64,000 nt of DNA from Xanthobacteraceae bacterium. GTDB lineage: Bacteria; Pseudomonadota; Alphaproteobacteria; Rhizobiales; Xanthobacteraceae. Positions 1-9,795 of the stretch are shown here, piece after piece. The notes under the pieces are model-generated. The model worked only from the letters and a program-made list of their open reading frames with translations, made no database searches and was not told the DNA's origin. The position numbers and the translations under genes were made by a program. The stretch covers positions 62,001 to 126,000 of the forward strand of contig JALHRD010000009.1 in NCBI GenBank assembly GCA_022841625.1, given 5' to 3'. Every line of letters starts with the position of its first letter. Positions within the stretch are counted from its first letter, which is position 1.

Positions 1-1811
1 TCGGTCTCGGACAGGCCGCCATCACCAAGTTTGCCGGCGCGGATCAAGCCGCGATGCACAACGAGATCCGCATAACGCCGGATCGGCGAGGTGAAGTGGG
101 CATAGCGGCGGAGGTTCAATCCGAAATGACCGTAATTCTCGGAGGCGTATGCAGCCTGCGCTTGGGTGCGCAACACGATCTCGTTGACCAGCTTCTCGAC
201 GTCGCGTCCCTTGACCCGCCGCAGGATGTGATTGAATTGGGCGGAACGCAATGTGCCGGCCTTTGGCAGCGCTATGTCGAGCGTCTTGAGAAATTCCCGT
301 AAGGCATTGACGCGTTCCATGTCGGGCTCGTCATGGACGCGGTAAATTAGCGGCACATGCGCGCGCTCTAGCGTCTCGGCGGCGGCGACATTGGCTAGGA
401 TCATGAATTCTTCGATCAGCCGGTGGGCATCGAGGCGCTCCGGGGTCATTACGCGATCGACGGTATTGTGGGCGGTGAGAACGATCTTGCGTTCTGGGAT
501 ATCCAGATCGAGCGGGCCGCGTTCGTCGCGTGCGCGCTTCACGGCGCGGTAGGCGACATAGAGCGGTTCGAGAACATGGCCGAGCAGCGGACCGCTGGTG
601 TCGTCGGGCCAGCCATCGACGGCGCGCTGCGCCTGTTGATAGCTGAGCTTGGCGGCCGAGCGGATCAGCGTGCGATGGAATGAGTGCGAGCGCTTATTTC
701 CGTCGGCGCTAACGACAATGCGAACCGTCAACGCGGCACGGTCCTCGGCGGGGCGCAGGGAGCAGAGATCGTTGGAAATGCGCTCCGGCAGCATCGGCAC
801 CACGCGATCCGGGAAGTAGACCGAGTTGCCGCGCAGGCGGGCTTCGCGATCAAGCGCGGTGCCGACGCGTACGTAACCGGCAACATCAGCGATCGCTACG
901 CAGATGACATGTCCGCCCGGATTCTTTGGATCGGCATCAAGCTCGGCATGCACCGCATCGTCATGATCCTTGGCGTCGGCAGGATCGATGGTGATGAACG
1001 GTATTTTGCGCCAGTCTTCACACCCCTTGGCGGATGGCACTGGCGCCGCGTCCGCTTCCGCAAGGACCGCGGGCGGAAACACGTGCGGGATGCCATGGGC
1101 ATTGATTGCGATCAGGCTCACCGCCCGTTCGCTTTTGACCGAACCAAGGCGTTCGACCACCCGTGCGGTCGGCAGCCCAATACCGCGACGCGCTGGCGCG
1201 GCATCGACAGCAACGAGATCGCCGTCGATGGCATCGCCGGTCGCGCCCGCGGGGATATCAAATTCGCGGCCAAGCTGTTTTTTGTCGATTGGCGCGAGCC
1301 GGCCGCCGCCATTCGGCAAGGCGCGGAAGATGCCGAGCGTGCGTTGTTTGGCGCGATCGAGGACCTTGATGACGCGGCCGGTATAGCTGGCAGATTCCTC
1401 ATCAGTGCTGGATTTTTCGATGCGCAGCAGCGCGCGGTCGCCGACGCCCGCGACCTCACCAGGCCGCGCCTTCCGGATGGCCTGAATATGAATTAGCGGC
1501 GCGGCGCCGTGGGCTTCTTCATCCCATTCGGTCGGCGTGGCGATCAATTCGCCGTCGCGATCGCGGCCGGTGACGTCTGCGACCACAGTTTGGGGGAGCG
1601 TTCCGGGGCGATGAAGTTTTTTGCGCCGCTGCTCGACGACACCATCGGCCGAGAGTTCGCGCAGCATTTTCTTCAGTGCGGCACGATCGGCGTTCTTGAG
1701 GCCGAAGGCGCGCGCGATCTCGCGCGTGCCGACTTTGCCAGGCTGTCGGCGAATAAACGCGACGATGTCGTCCTTGGACGGAAAGTGGGATTTGGTGGAT
1801 GACGGTGTCAC
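1..1811 (-). CDS. rnr: Ribonuclease R, 3' end beyond the window
   Basis: 3'-5' exoribonuclease of the RNB family that degrades structured RNA. The reading frame is open from 1811 to the window edge, giving about 603 residues, so the C-terminus is missing (family about 750-800 aa). Visible in order: an N-terminal winged-helix-like region (FPSKDDIVAFI), cold-shock-like domains, the RNB catalytic motif DPADAKDHDDAV, and near the edge HFTSPIRRYADLVVHRGL, the classic RNB signature. The start is probably GTG at 1811: an in-frame stop lies upstream and no better codon is seen, but the Shine-Dalgarno is poor. It lies 107 bp downstream of topA on the same strand, probably the last gene of the topA operon. 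Confidence 0.93.
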   Translation of the reverse strand, partial: MTPSSTKSHFPSKDDIVAFIRRQPGKVGTREIARAFGLKNADRAALKKMLRELSADGVVEQRRKKLHRPGTLPQTVVADVTGRDRDGELIATPTEWDEEAHGAAPLIHIQAIRKARPGEVAGVGDRALLRIEKSSTDEESASYTGRVIKVLDRAKQRTLGIFRALPNGGGRLAPIDKKQLGREFDIPAGATGDAIDGDLVAVDAAPARRGIGLPTARVVERLGSVKSERAVSLIAINAHGIPHVFPPAVLAEADAAPVPSAKGCEDWRKIPFITIDPADAKDHDDAVHAELDADPKNPGGHVICVAIADVAGYVRVGTALDREARLRGNSVYFPDRVVPMLPERISNDLCSLRPAEDRAALTVRIVVSADGNKRSHSFHRTLIRSAAKLSYQQAQRAVDGWPDDTSGPLLGHVLEPLYVAYRAVKRARDERGPLDLDIPERKIVLTAHNTVDRVMTPERLDAHRLIEEFMILANVAAAETLERAHVPLIYRVHDEPDMERVNALREFLKTLDIALPKAGTLRSAQFNHILRRVKGRDVEKLVNEIVLRTQAQAAYASENYGHFGLNLRRYAHFTSPIRRYADLVVHRGLIRAGKLGDGGLSET

Positions 1812-1918
1812 GGATGATCTGATCTGCAGGCGTAGCGGTTACCAACGAACTCCAGCGCCCCCCAGCGCCAGATTAGGCGCTTGGCGACCAACCCGCTAGC
1901 TTCGGTTCTTCCCGGCGC

Positions 1919-4690
1919 TCAGGACGCTTTGGCTCTTACGGCCTTTACCGGCAATTTGACGGCGGACTTGCCTGTTTTGGCGACGGGTTTGGTTCTCGAA
2001 TGGGCTTCCGACCCGGCTTTCGGCACTGCTGCCAATTGCGATGCTGGTTTGGTCTTTTTCGGGCGTTCCGGTTTGGCAGCTTTGGTGACTGCCGTGTCCG
2101 GTTGTTCTGCGGATGGTTTCTTGGCGTTCGATCGTTTGGCGGGCACTTTCTTGCGGCTTGTGGTGCCGCGCGCGGCGCGGGCATCGAGCAACGGCAGCGC
2201 CTGCTCAAGTGTCACGGTCTCGGGCTCGATGTCGGAGGGCAGGTTGGCGTTCACGCCGTCATGGCTGACATAGGGGCCGTAGCGGCCCTTCTTGACCACC
2301 ACCGGACCACCCTTATCCGGATGGTCGCCGAGCGAACGTCCGGGGTCGGCGCCGAAGCGCCGACCGCGGCCGGGGTTGAGGATCTTTTCGGCGATCAGCG
2401 TAACGGCGCGATTGATGCCGATGGTCAGCACGTCATCGCCGGTTTCTATATTGGCGTAGGTCTTGCCATGTTGGACATAGGGCCCAAAGCGGCCGACGCC
2501 GGCAAGGATAGGTTCGCCATCCTCCGGGTGTTTGCCAATCTCGCGTGGCAGCGACAGCAAGCCAAGCGCCCGCTGCAAGTCGATGTCGTCGGGGGTGAGC
2601 CCCTTCGGGAGACTGGAGCGCTTCGGCTTTTCGCCATTGACCGCTTCGCCTAGCTGAATGTAGGGGCCGAACCGGCCTGAGCGCAGCGTTACCTCCAGTC
2701 CGCTGACCGGGTCTTCGCCGAGCTTCTTCATGCCGCCGTCGGGGGCGCCATTGCCAGTTGAAAGTTGGCGGGTGTAGCGGCATTCCGGGTAATTCGTGCA
2801 GCCGATGAAGCCGCCAAATTTGCCGAGCTTCAGCGAGAGCTTGCCGGCTTCGCAATTCGGGCATTTACGCACATCGACGCCGTCAGCGCGCGGCGGGAAT
2901 AGATGTGGCGCCAGCATTTCGTCGAGTGCGTCGATCACCTGCGTAATGCGCAGATCCTTAATTTCGCCGACCGCGCTGGTGAATTCGCGCCAGAAATCGC
3001 GTAACAGTGAGCGCCATGCGATTTCGTTGTTGGCGATGCGATCGAGTTGCTCTTCGAGATCGGCGGTGAAGCCATATTCGACATAGCGGGCGAAAAAGCT
3101 CTCGAGGAACGCGGTGAGCACGCGGCCCTTGTCTTCCGGAACAAGCCGCTTCTTATCGATACGCACATAGCCTCGGTCCTTGAGCACCTGCAGGATCGAG
3201 GCATAGGTCGACGGCCGGCCGATGCCGAGTTCCTCCATGCGCTTGACCAGCGATGCTTCGGAATAGCGTGGCGGCGGTTCGGTGAAATGTTGGCTGGAGT
3301 CGATCGTCTGCTTGTCCAGCCGTTCGCCTTGATTGATTTCCGGCAGGCGGCGGGTCTCGTCGTCATCGCTTTCGGCGGCCTGGTTGGGGTCGTCTTGGTC
3401 TTCCCGATAGAGCTTCAGGTAGCCATCGAATTTAATAACTTGGCCGGTCGCGCGCAGGTCGAGAGTGCGGCCAGCGACGTTGGCGGTAATGTCGACGGTG
3501 GTGCGCTCAAGTTCCGCGGATTGCATCTGGCAGGCGACCGCGCGGTTCCAGATCAGTTCATAAAGTTTCGCCTGGTCCGGTTCGACGGCGCGCGCCACCG
3601 CGCGCGGGCTGCGGGTCGCATCGGTGGGGCGGATAGCCTCGTGCGCCTCTTGGGCGCTCTTCGACTTGGTCTGATAGGTGCGCGGCGCGTCGGGGACGTA
3701 GCTCGCGCCATATTCCTTGCCGATCATCTGGCGGATCGATCCGACCGCGTCCGGGTCCATGTCGACGCCGTCGGTCCGCATATAGGTGATGAGACCGACG
3801 GTCTCGCCATCGATCTCGATGCCCTCATAGAGCCGTTGCGCAAGGCGCATGGCATGCGCCGGCGCGAAGCCGAGCTTGCGGCTCGCCTCTTGCTGCAAGG
3901 TCGATGTCGTAAATGGGGGAGGCGGATTGCGCCGCGCCGGCCTTGCTTCAACCGAGGCCGCTTTGAAGGCCGCCGACTCAAGCGCTTGTTTGAAATCCGC
4001 GGCTTGCGCGCCCGCGCCAATGTCGAGCCGCTGAATCTTCTGGCCATCAGCGCCGACCAATCGCGCTTCGAAAGTTTCACCACGCGGCGTCGCCAATGTC
4101 GCCACCAGCGACCAGTATTCGCGTGGGACGAATTTCTCGATTTCGAGTTCGCGATCGCAGACCAGCCGCAGCGAGACCGACTGAACGCGGCCCGCCGAAC
4201 GCGCGCCCGGCAATTTGCGCCACAGGACCGGCGACAGCGTGAAGCCGACCAGATAGTCGAGCGCGCGCCGGGCCAGATAGGCATCCACCAGCGCCGTGTC
4301 GATGGCGCGCGGATTCTTCATGGCATCGAGCACCGCCTGTTTGGTGACGGCGTTGAACACCACGCGTTCGACGGTTTGCTTGTTGAGCGCCTTCTTCTCT
4401 TTGAGGACCTCAAGCACATGCCAGGAAATGGCTTCGCCCTCGCGGTCTGGGTCGGTCGCCAGGATCAGCTTGGCGGCGCCCTTGACCGCGCGGGCGATGT
4501 CATTGAGCCGCTTCTGGGATTTGTCGTCGACTTCCCAGATCATATGGAAGTCCGCGTCGGGATCGACCGAGCCGTCCTTGGCGGGAAGGTCCCGGACATG
4601 GCCAAATGAGGCCAGGACCTCGTAGTCAGGGCCTAGATATTTATTAATGGTCTTGGCCTTGGCCGGGGACTCGACGACGACGATATTCAT
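1919..4690 (-). CDS. topA: DNA topoisomerase I
   Basis: Type IA topoisomerase that relaxes negative supercoils; 923 aa, usual for alphaproteobacteria. The Toprim domain is at the N-terminus (VVESPAKAKTINKYLG, then DPDREGEAISWH for Mg2+). The active-site tyrosine is in GLITYMRTDG. A four-cysteine zinc finger follows (CPNC...CTNYPEC), then three topoisomerase C-terminal repeats (GRFGPYIQLG, GRFGPYVQHG, GRYGPYVSHDG), and finally a Lys/Ala/Pro-rich basic tail of about 80 residues, probably for DNA contact. ATG start at 4690 with a modest GGA upstream. It sits between dprA and rnr, the usual order in Hyphomicrobiales. Confidence 0.97.
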   Translation of the reverse strand: MNIVVVESPAKAKTINKYLGPDYEVLASFGHVRDLPAKDGSVDPDADFHMIWEVDDKSQKRLNDIARAVKGAAKLILATDPDREGEAISWHVLEVLKEKKALNKQTVERVVFNAVTKQAVLDAMKNPRAIDTALVDAYLARRALDYLVGFTLSPVLWRKLPGARSAGRVQSVSLRLVCDRELEIEKFVPREYWSLVATLATPRGETFEARLVGADGQKIQRLDIGAGAQAADFKQALESAAFKAASVEARPARRNPPPPFTTSTLQQEASRKLGFAPAHAMRLAQRLYEGIEIDGETVGLITYMRTDGVDMDPDAVGSIRQMIGKEYGASYVPDAPRTYQTKSKSAQEAHEAIRPTDATRSPRAVARAVEPDQAKLYELIWNRAVACQMQSAELERTTVDITANVAGRTLDLRATGQVIKFDGYLKLYREDQDDPNQAAESDDDETRRLPEINQGERLDKQTIDSSQHFTEPPPRYSEASLVKRMEELGIGRPSTYASILQVLKDRGYVRIDKKRLVPEDKGRVLTAFLESFFARYVEYGFTADLEEQLDRIANNEIAWRSLLRDFWREFTSAVGEIKDLRITQVIDALDEMLAPHLFPPRADGVDVRKCPNCEAGKLSLKLGKFGGFIGCTNYPECRYTRQLSTGNGAPDGGMKKLGEDPVSGLEVTLRSGRFGPYIQLGEAVNGEKPKRSSLPKGLTPDDIDLQRALGLLSLPREIGKHPEDGEPILAGVGRFGPYVQHGKTYANIETGDDVLTIGINRAVTLIAEKILNPGRGRRFGADPGRSLGDHPDKGGPVVVKKGRYGPYVSHDGVNANLPSDIEPETVTLEQALPLLDARAARGTTSRKKVPAKRSNAKKPSAEQPDTAVTKAAKPERPKKTKPASQLAAVPKAGSEAHSRTKPVAKTGKSAVKLPVKAVRAKAS

Positions 4691-4903
4691 TTAATTCCAT
4701 TGTGTTAGCGGCCGGTCTTCACCCGATTTCGGGATCGGACTCGGCCGCGTGTCTGGCCGGAACATGGGGAGGTCATCGCCCGCTGTCAAATCGGGTACCC
4801 CGATACAGACCCACGGGGAACCTGCCAGGAAAGTGTAAATAAGCCGCGCAGCGGTTTTACTGGGTGAGCGGGCACCCATCTAAGAGATTGATATTACACG
4901 ATG

Positions 4904-6055
4904 TTATTTTTCCGCAGCTGTGGATGGGCGATCCGAAGCATAGGACAGCGATACTTGGCCGCCGCCATGGCGGGCGATTCGACCCGCGAGTTCCAGTTCC
5001 AACAGCACCGTTCTTACGACCGCGGGGGAGGCGCCAGACATCCGGACGAGGTCGTCGAGGCCCACAGGGGTCGGTCCGAGGAGTTCCACAATCAGTTCAC
5101 GCGCCTTGGCCGGGGGCTCGGGTGGCTGGAGCGAGGCCGGTTCCGGGGCCTCCAGCAGTTCCGCCGGGCGGCCCATGATCGGCTCCAGGACCCCTGTAAT
5201 ATCCGCAACCTCCGTCACAAACGTCGCGCCCTGCTTTAGCAGGCCATTGCTGCCCTCGCAGCGGGGATCGAGGGGCGAGCCGGGCACGACGAAGACCTCT
5301 CGGCCCTGCTCCAGCGCCATGCGTGCGGTAATGAGCGAACCTGATCGTCGCGCCGCCTCGATCACCACGACCCCCAGGGCAAGGCCGGAAATCAGGCGGT
5401 TTCGGCGTGGGAAGTCGCGGGCACGGGGTTCCCAGCCGAGCGGCATTTCGGAAATCAGTGCGCCATCGGTGGCGATGGCTTGGGCCAAGCTTGCATGTTC
5501 CGGCGGATAGATATGATCGTGGCCGCCGGCCAGAACCGCGACGGTGCCTGTGCTTAAGGACGCACGATGAGCGCCCGCGTCGATGCCGCGCGCAAGCCCG
5601 GAAGCGATGCCATATCCGGCTTCGCCGAGCTCGCGGGCGATGCGCTCGGCGAATTTCACGCCGGCCGCAGAAGCATTGCGCGCGCCCACAATCGCAATCA
5701 TTGGGAGCGCAAGCATGGAGCGCTGACCGCGGATCGCGAGTAACGGCGGCGCGTCGTCGATCATTGCCAGGCGCCGCGGATAATCCGGTTCGCCAAGCGC
5801 CGCCAGATAGATGCCCTTTGCCGAGGACGCCTTGAGCTCGCGCGCCGCGTCGGCGCGTGAATAAACGTGCGGCGTTCGGGCTGCGCCGCCGCGGCGGGCG
5901 AGATCCGGCAGGCGATCAAGCGCCGCGCGTGCGCTGCCATAGTGGTTCAGCAAGGTGCGAAAGGTGCGTGGCCCGATGTTCTCGCTGCGAATGAGACACA
6001 GCCAATCGATCCGCTGTTCGTCGGTGAGGCTCGGCGCGGCTCGGCCGTACTCCAC
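4904..6055 (-). CDS. dprA: DNA-processing protein DprA
   Basis: Cytoplasmic protein that binds incoming single-stranded DNA and loads RecA during transformation. It has 383 aa. The Rossmann-like DprA fold shows [41 protein letters not shown] and the [17 protein letters not shown] stretch. An N-terminal helix-hairpin-helix-like segment and a C-terminal winged-helix-like domain (about 310-375) flank it. The start is GTG at 6055, supported by AGGAGA seven bases upstream. It lies 67 bp after plsY on the same strand. Presence of dprA alone does not show competence. Confidence 0.95.
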   Translation of the reverse strand: MEYGRAAPSLTDEQRIDWLCLIRSENIGPRTFRTLLNHYGSARAALDRLPDLARRGGAARTPHVYSRADAARELKASSAKGIYLAALGEPDYPRRLAMIDDAPPLLAIRGQRSMLALPMIAIVGARNASAAGVKFAERIARELGEAGYGIASGLARGIDAGAHRASLSTGTVAVLAGGHDHIYPPEHASLAQAIATDGALISEMPLGWEPRARDFPRRNRLISGLALGVVVIEAARRSGSLITARMALEQGREVFVVPGSPLDPRCEGSNGLLKQGATFVTEVADITGVLEPIMGRPAELLEAPEPASLQPPEPPAKARELIVELLGPTPVGLDDLVRMSGASPAVVRTVLLELELAGRIARHGGGQVSLSYASDRPSTAAEK

Positions 6056-6122
6056 GCTCTTCTCCTGATCGTCTGCGCTTCCGGGGTGAGCGTAACCGAA
6101 AATGCGAGGCTGTCGCGCACAT

Positions 6123-6737
6123 TTAGGTCTTTTGACCGATTCTGCCCTCGGTGCCTTGTCGCAGCCGCATAATATTATCGCGATGCTTGAACCACAAAAC
6201 GATCGTTAAAATGGCAAACAGCAGTGCTTCTCGGTTTGAACCCATCGCCCATAGGACCGGCGGCGTGGCCGCGCTGGCGATCAGCGCCGAAAGCGACGAA
6301 TAGCGTGAGATGGCCGCGATCACGAGCCAAGCCGCACAGAATATGACGGCGGCAACCCAGCTCAGTCCGAGCAGAATGCCGATATAGGTCGCGACGCCTT
6401 TGCCGCCTTTGAACCGTAACCAGATTGGCAAAATATGGCCGACAAATGCGCCAAGCCCGGCAACCAGCGCTAAATTTCGATTAAAGAAGTAGAGGGCGAT
6501 GCAGACCGCGACGGTGCCCTTGAGCGTGTCGCCAATCAGCGTTAGGGCGGCTAGCGCCTTGCGACCAGTTCGCAGCACATTGGTGGCGCCAATATTGCCG
6601 GACCCGACGCTTCGGATGTCCGGCGTGCCCGCAATCCGCGTGAGCACGACACCGAATGGGATTGAGCCGCACAGATAGCCAAATAGCAGCGCTGCGACCG
6701 CTGAGGGGAGGAACGTTATGTCAGCCGCGCCGAACAT
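6123..6737 (-). CDS. plsY: Acyl-phosphate:glycerol-3-phosphate acyltransferase PlsY
   Basis: Integral inner-membrane enzyme that transfers an acyl group from acyl-phosphate to glycerol-3-phosphate, the first acylation in phospholipid synthesis. The 204-aa protein has about five hydrophobic segments and the three PlsY loop motifs: [16 protein letters not shown] and KGGKGVAT. It begins 18 bp after the end of the fused pyrB gene and is followed by dprA, so it is probably cotranscribed with both. In many relatives pyrC lies directly upstream of plsY; no pyrC is present here. Confidence 0.95.
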   Translation of the reverse strand: MFGAADITFLPSAVAALLFGYLCGSIPFGVVLTRIAGTPDIRSVGSGNIGATNVLRTGRKALAALTLIGDTLKGTVAVCIALYFFNRNLALVAGLGAFVGHILPIWLRFKGGKGVATYIGILLGLSWVAAVIFCAAWLVIAAISRYSSLSALIASAATPPVLWAMGSNREALLFAILTIVLWFKHRDNIMRLRQGTEGRIGQKT

Positions 6738-6755
6738 CGAGCTTTATCGCCGCCG

Positions 6756-8228
6756 TCATGGCTTGGCGCCGCCGGCGCGTTGCGCCGGTCGGGGATCTGC
6801 CGCCGCCCGGCGAGAGTGATAGCCGGCCGCCTGGGCGTCGGCTTCGTCGGCGAACAGGACGGTTTCCTTCAGGCCTTGATCGGTGGTCGGCAGCAGCGAT
6901 GCGGTGTCGGTCGCGTACCACTTGTTTTTCCTGCTGGCGACCACGAAGCGCTCGATTTCGCGCTCGCAATATACGCAACGCAGCCGTGGTGTGCCCGACG
7001 ACTGTACGATTATGAATTTATTGCGCACCGATTGCGCTTCCATCGGATCGTGCACAATGCAGTTAGAGTTAGTGCAGCATAGGCCAAGGCTGCGGGGCTG
7101 ATCGTAAACAATCTGTTTGCCGGGTTCGAATCCGCCCGCGAACCGGTGCAGCGATTTGTTTTTGAGGCCGAGCAGCAGCGAGATCAGCGCCATGCGGATT
7201 GGTACACCGTAAGCGGCTTGTTCAAAATACACCGCGCGGCGGTCGGAATCGAACGCGACGTCAAGTTCGCCGACGCGCGGTAACGGATGCATGACGCTTG
7301 CATCGGAATATTTTGGCTCGTTGAGAAATTTCCGGTCGATCCGCGGGTATTCCTGATCCTTGTCGGCCCAACGCTCCTTCTGGAAGCGTGTGACGTAGAG
7401 AGCGTCGACTTTCTTTTCGAGCATGCCGAGATCACGGCCGACGTCACGTTCGATTTCCGGGCCGGAGAATAATGACTGCTGGTGCGGCTCGTCTGGCGTC
7501 ACATAAAGCGCATCGATCGAAGCGTCCTCGCCGGAGTCTTTCGGCACCGTAACCATGTGGCAGCGAAACTCTTCGCGCAGCCGCTGATCGACATGGGCTG
7601 GCAATTCCATGCCTTTGGCCGGCATCGGAACGATGGTCGCGCCAAACCGGGCCAATGCATAGACAAACGAGTGAATGGTACGCGAACCCTTGAGATCGCC
7701 TGAGATCGCCACTTTCAAGTTTTTAAGGCGCTTGTTCTTCTGCTTGAGCGTAAACAGGTCGCACAGCGTTTGGGTCGGGTGCTCATGGCTGCCGTCGCCG
7801 CCATTGATGACCGGGATTGGTGAATATTCGGCCGCCAGCCGCGCGGCGCCGTCGCGGGGATGTCGGATGACCATGATATCAGCGTAGTTGGCGATGACGC
7901 GTACAGTATCGGCGAGGCTCTCGCCTTTGGCGGCCGAACTCGTTGCCGGATCGGCACTGGTGATGATCTGTCCACCCAATCGGATCATGGCGCTTTCGAA
8001 CGACAGCCGCGTCCGCGTCGAGGGCTCGTAGAACAGGCTGGCGAGGACATGGTTCGATGCGACATCGGTGCTACGGCCGATGCGATAAGAATAGTGCCGG
8101 TCGGGCAGTTGCTTCAGGTAATTCTTGGCAGTATCGAAAATGGTCTCGATGTCCGTGTCGGACAGATCATTGATTGAAACAACGTGGCGAGTCGCGGGGA
8201 GCGATTTGGAGGCCCTTTTCGATGCCAT
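6756..8228 (-). CDS. pyrB: Aspartate carbamoyltransferase fused to a PyrI-like zinc domain
   Basis: Second step of de novo pyrimidine synthesis: carbamoyl phosphate plus aspartate to carbamoyl aspartate. The protein is 490 aa against about 310 for a normal PyrB. Residues 1-355 are catalytic: YEPSTRTRLSF (67-77), AAKGESL (99-105), HPTQTLCDL (150-158), SGDLKGSRTIHS, YVTRFQKERW, MHPLPRVGELD. Residues 380-432 resemble the zinc domain of the regulatory chain PyrI (C385-x4-C390, C418-x2-C421). PyrI's nucleotide-binding domain is not seen. The tail (435-475) ends in FADEADAQAAGY, vaguely like a degenerate Ada-type metal-binding repeat without cysteines. GAGGG precedes the ATG at 8228. It lies upstream of plsY without an intervening pyrC. 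Confidence 0.93.
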   Translation of the reverse strand: MASKRASKSLPATRHVVSINDLSDTDIETIFDTAKNYLKQLPDRHYSYRIGRSTDVASNHVLASLFYEPSTRTRLSFESAMIRLGGQIITSADPATSSAAKGESLADTVRVIANYADIMVIRHPRDGAARLAAEYSPIPVINGGDGSHEHPTQTLCDLFTLKQKNKRLKNLKVAISGDLKGSRTIHSFVYALARFGATIVPMPAKGMELPAHVDQRLREEFRCHMVTVPKDSGEDASIDALYVTPDEPHQQSLFSGPEIERDVGRDLGMLEKKVDALYVTRFQKERWADKDQEYPRIDRKFLNEPKYSDASVMHPLPRVGELDVAFDSDRRAVYFEQAAYGVPIRMALISLLLGLKNKSLHRFAGGFEPGKQIVYDQPRSLGLCCTNSNCIVHDPMEAQSVRNKFIIVQSSGTPRLRCVYCEREIERFVVASRKNKWYATDTASLLPTTDQGLKETVLFADEADAQAAGYHSRRAAADPRPAQRAGGAKP

Positions 8229-8407
8229 CGGCCCTCACTAGTGGTGGTTTCTGGTCATTTGCGCGGGCGAGCGCTGATCGCCTCGGCCGGTTGCCCGGTC
8301 GTGAGCGCAATCAATTGCCCCGCACATGTCCATTAAAGCGACATCGTATAGTCGTGGATGTGGGCAGGGGCAAGAGCGCCGGTCGATGCTCCACATGGTT
8401 TGTCGGT

Positions 8408-8890
8408 TCATGAGGGCGTCTGGAGGCGCATCAAGCGGTCCAGGGCGCCTTGGAGAATATAGGCCGCAGCATGCTGATCGATCACTTCGGCGCGCTTGCG
8501 GCGGCTCATGTCAGCGGCAATCAGACCACGCTCCACCGCGGCGGTGGAGAGCCGTTCGTCCCATAACGCGATTGGCAGCGTGGTTAAGCGCGACAGATTT
8601 CGGGCAAAGGCGCGGGTCGACTGCGCGCGCGGTCCTTCAGTGCCATCCATATTGATCGGGAGGCCAATCACGAAGCCGACGGCGCTGCGTTCGGCGGCGA
8701 GCGAGAATAAGCGTTGCGCGTCTGTGGTGAAGGTTTTGCGCGCAATGGTTTCGACGCCGGTCGCGAGTTTGCGATCGGGGTCGCTGGCGGCGACACCGAT
8801 GGTTTTGGTGCCGAGATCGAGTCCAATCAATGCGCCGCGTGGCGGCATGAGCGCGGCGACGTCGATCAGCGGAGCCACTGGGGCGGGCAT
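8408..8890 (-). CDS. ruvX: RuvX/YqgF Holliday-junction resolvase-like protein
   Basis: Putative nuclease of the RNase H fold, linked to pre-16S rRNA maturation and junction resolution. The 160-aa protein matches the family throughout: LIGLDLGTKTIGVAAS near the N-terminus carries the first metal-binding aspartate, FVIGLPINMDGTEGPRA lies in the middle, LWDERLSTAA follows, and IDQHAAAYILQ near the C-terminus carries the last acidic residue. Its gene is upstream of pyrB on the same strand with a gap of about 180 bp. The Shine-Dalgarno before ATG 8890 is weak. Confidence 0.94.
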   Translation of the reverse strand: MPAPVAPLIDVAALMPPRGALIGLDLGTKTIGVAASDPDRKLATGVETIARKTFTTDAQRLFSLAAERSAVGFVIGLPINMDGTEGPRAQSTRAFARNLSRLTTLPIALWDERLSTAAVERGLIAADMSRRKRAEVIDQHAAAYILQGALDRLMRLQTPS

Positions 8891-9072
8891 GGATGACCGC
8901 TAGCATGTCCGGGGGCATCGGCGCAAAAGTCGTTATCGGTTAAGTAAACGCGAGCATACCGGCCATTTGGACCGTCCACCGAAGCTCAAGTAGACTGCCA
9001 ACGGGCTGCAATGGCGCAGCGAGGGCCTGGGAAAATCATGGCAATTCAACGTTGGCGGCAGGGGGCGAAATC

Positions 9073-9780
9073 ATGAGCGGCGTGGCAATCAAAATGCTGC
9101 ACGCCGGCGCAATCACGCAAGTGGTGCGGGCGGTGGTGCCGGAATTCGAGAGGCAAAGTGGTCACAAGGTGACATTGCATCGCGATACGGCCGGAGCGCT
9201 GACGAAGCTGATCGAGAGCGGCGAGCCATTCGACTTGGCATTGATCACGCCGGAGGCAATCGACAAGCTGACCGACAAAGGCAAATTCGTTCGCGGTAGC
9301 CGCACCAATATTGCGCGCGTCGGCGTGGGTGTGGTGGTGAAGGAGGGCACGCCATTGCCCGATATCGGCAGCGTTGCAGCGTTCAAAAATGCTCTGATCA
9401 AAGCGAAGTCCGTCGCCTATATCGATCCGCACGCCGGTGGTTCAAGCGGTATTTATGTCGCGGGTCTTCTCGAAAGATTGGGTATCGCTCAGGAGGTCAA
9501 CGCTAAAGCGAAATTGATCCATGGCGGCGCGGTTGCCACCCATATCGCCAATGGCGTGGCCGAGCTTGGCGTTCATCAGATCAGCGAGATATTGCCGGTC
9601 AAGGGGACCGTGCTGGTCGGGCCGTTGCCGCAGGAAATTCAGAACTACACCACTTACGCGGCGGGAATCGGTATTGCGGCTAAGGAACCGGCGGCGGCGC
9701 GGGCGCTGCTCGAAGCCTTTGTCAGTCCGGACAACGCAGCGCTGATCCGCGCGAAGGGATTGGAACCCGCGGCGGGATGA
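9073..9780 (+). CDS. ModA-like substrate-binding protein without an evident signal peptide
   Basis: A type-2 periplasmic-binding fold resembling molybdate-binding ModA proteins: KMLHAGAITQVVRAVVPEFERQSG at the N-terminus, GEPFDLALITPE, and DPHAGGSSGIYVAGLLERLG, typical of the hinge and ligand pocket. The ATG at 9073 has a GGGGG-rich Shine-Dalgarno about seven bases upstream; a TTG start 21 bases earlier is possible. From either start there is no hydrophobic leader, so it may be a cytosolic ligand-binding protein or have lost its export signal. No ABC permease or ATPase is adjacent. The true ligand is unknown. Confidence 0.8.
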   Translation: MSGVAIKMLHAGAITQVVRAVVPEFERQSGHKVTLHRDTAGALTKLIESGEPFDLALITPEAIDKLTDKGKFVRGSRTNIARVGVGVVVKEGTPLPDIGSVAAFKNALIKAKSVAYIDPHAGGSSGIYVAGLLERLGIAQEVNAKAKLIHGGAVATHIANGVAELGVHQISEILPVKGTVLVGPLPQEIQNYTTYAAGIGIAAKEPAAARALLEAFVSPDNAALIRAKGLEPAAG

Positions 9781-9795
9781 CGCGCTGGTCCGGCG

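Noticed and set aside
3047-4609. Long open frame (520 codons) on the plus strand opposite topA
   Set aside because: It is antisense to a well-supported topA; composition reflects the high GC wobble pattern and no domain or ribosome site is seen.
8232-8250. CACTAGTG palindrome between pyrB and ruvX, resembling the ends of the two-hairpin element
   Set aside because: Only eight bases match and neither hairpin of the element is present, so it is not called a copy.
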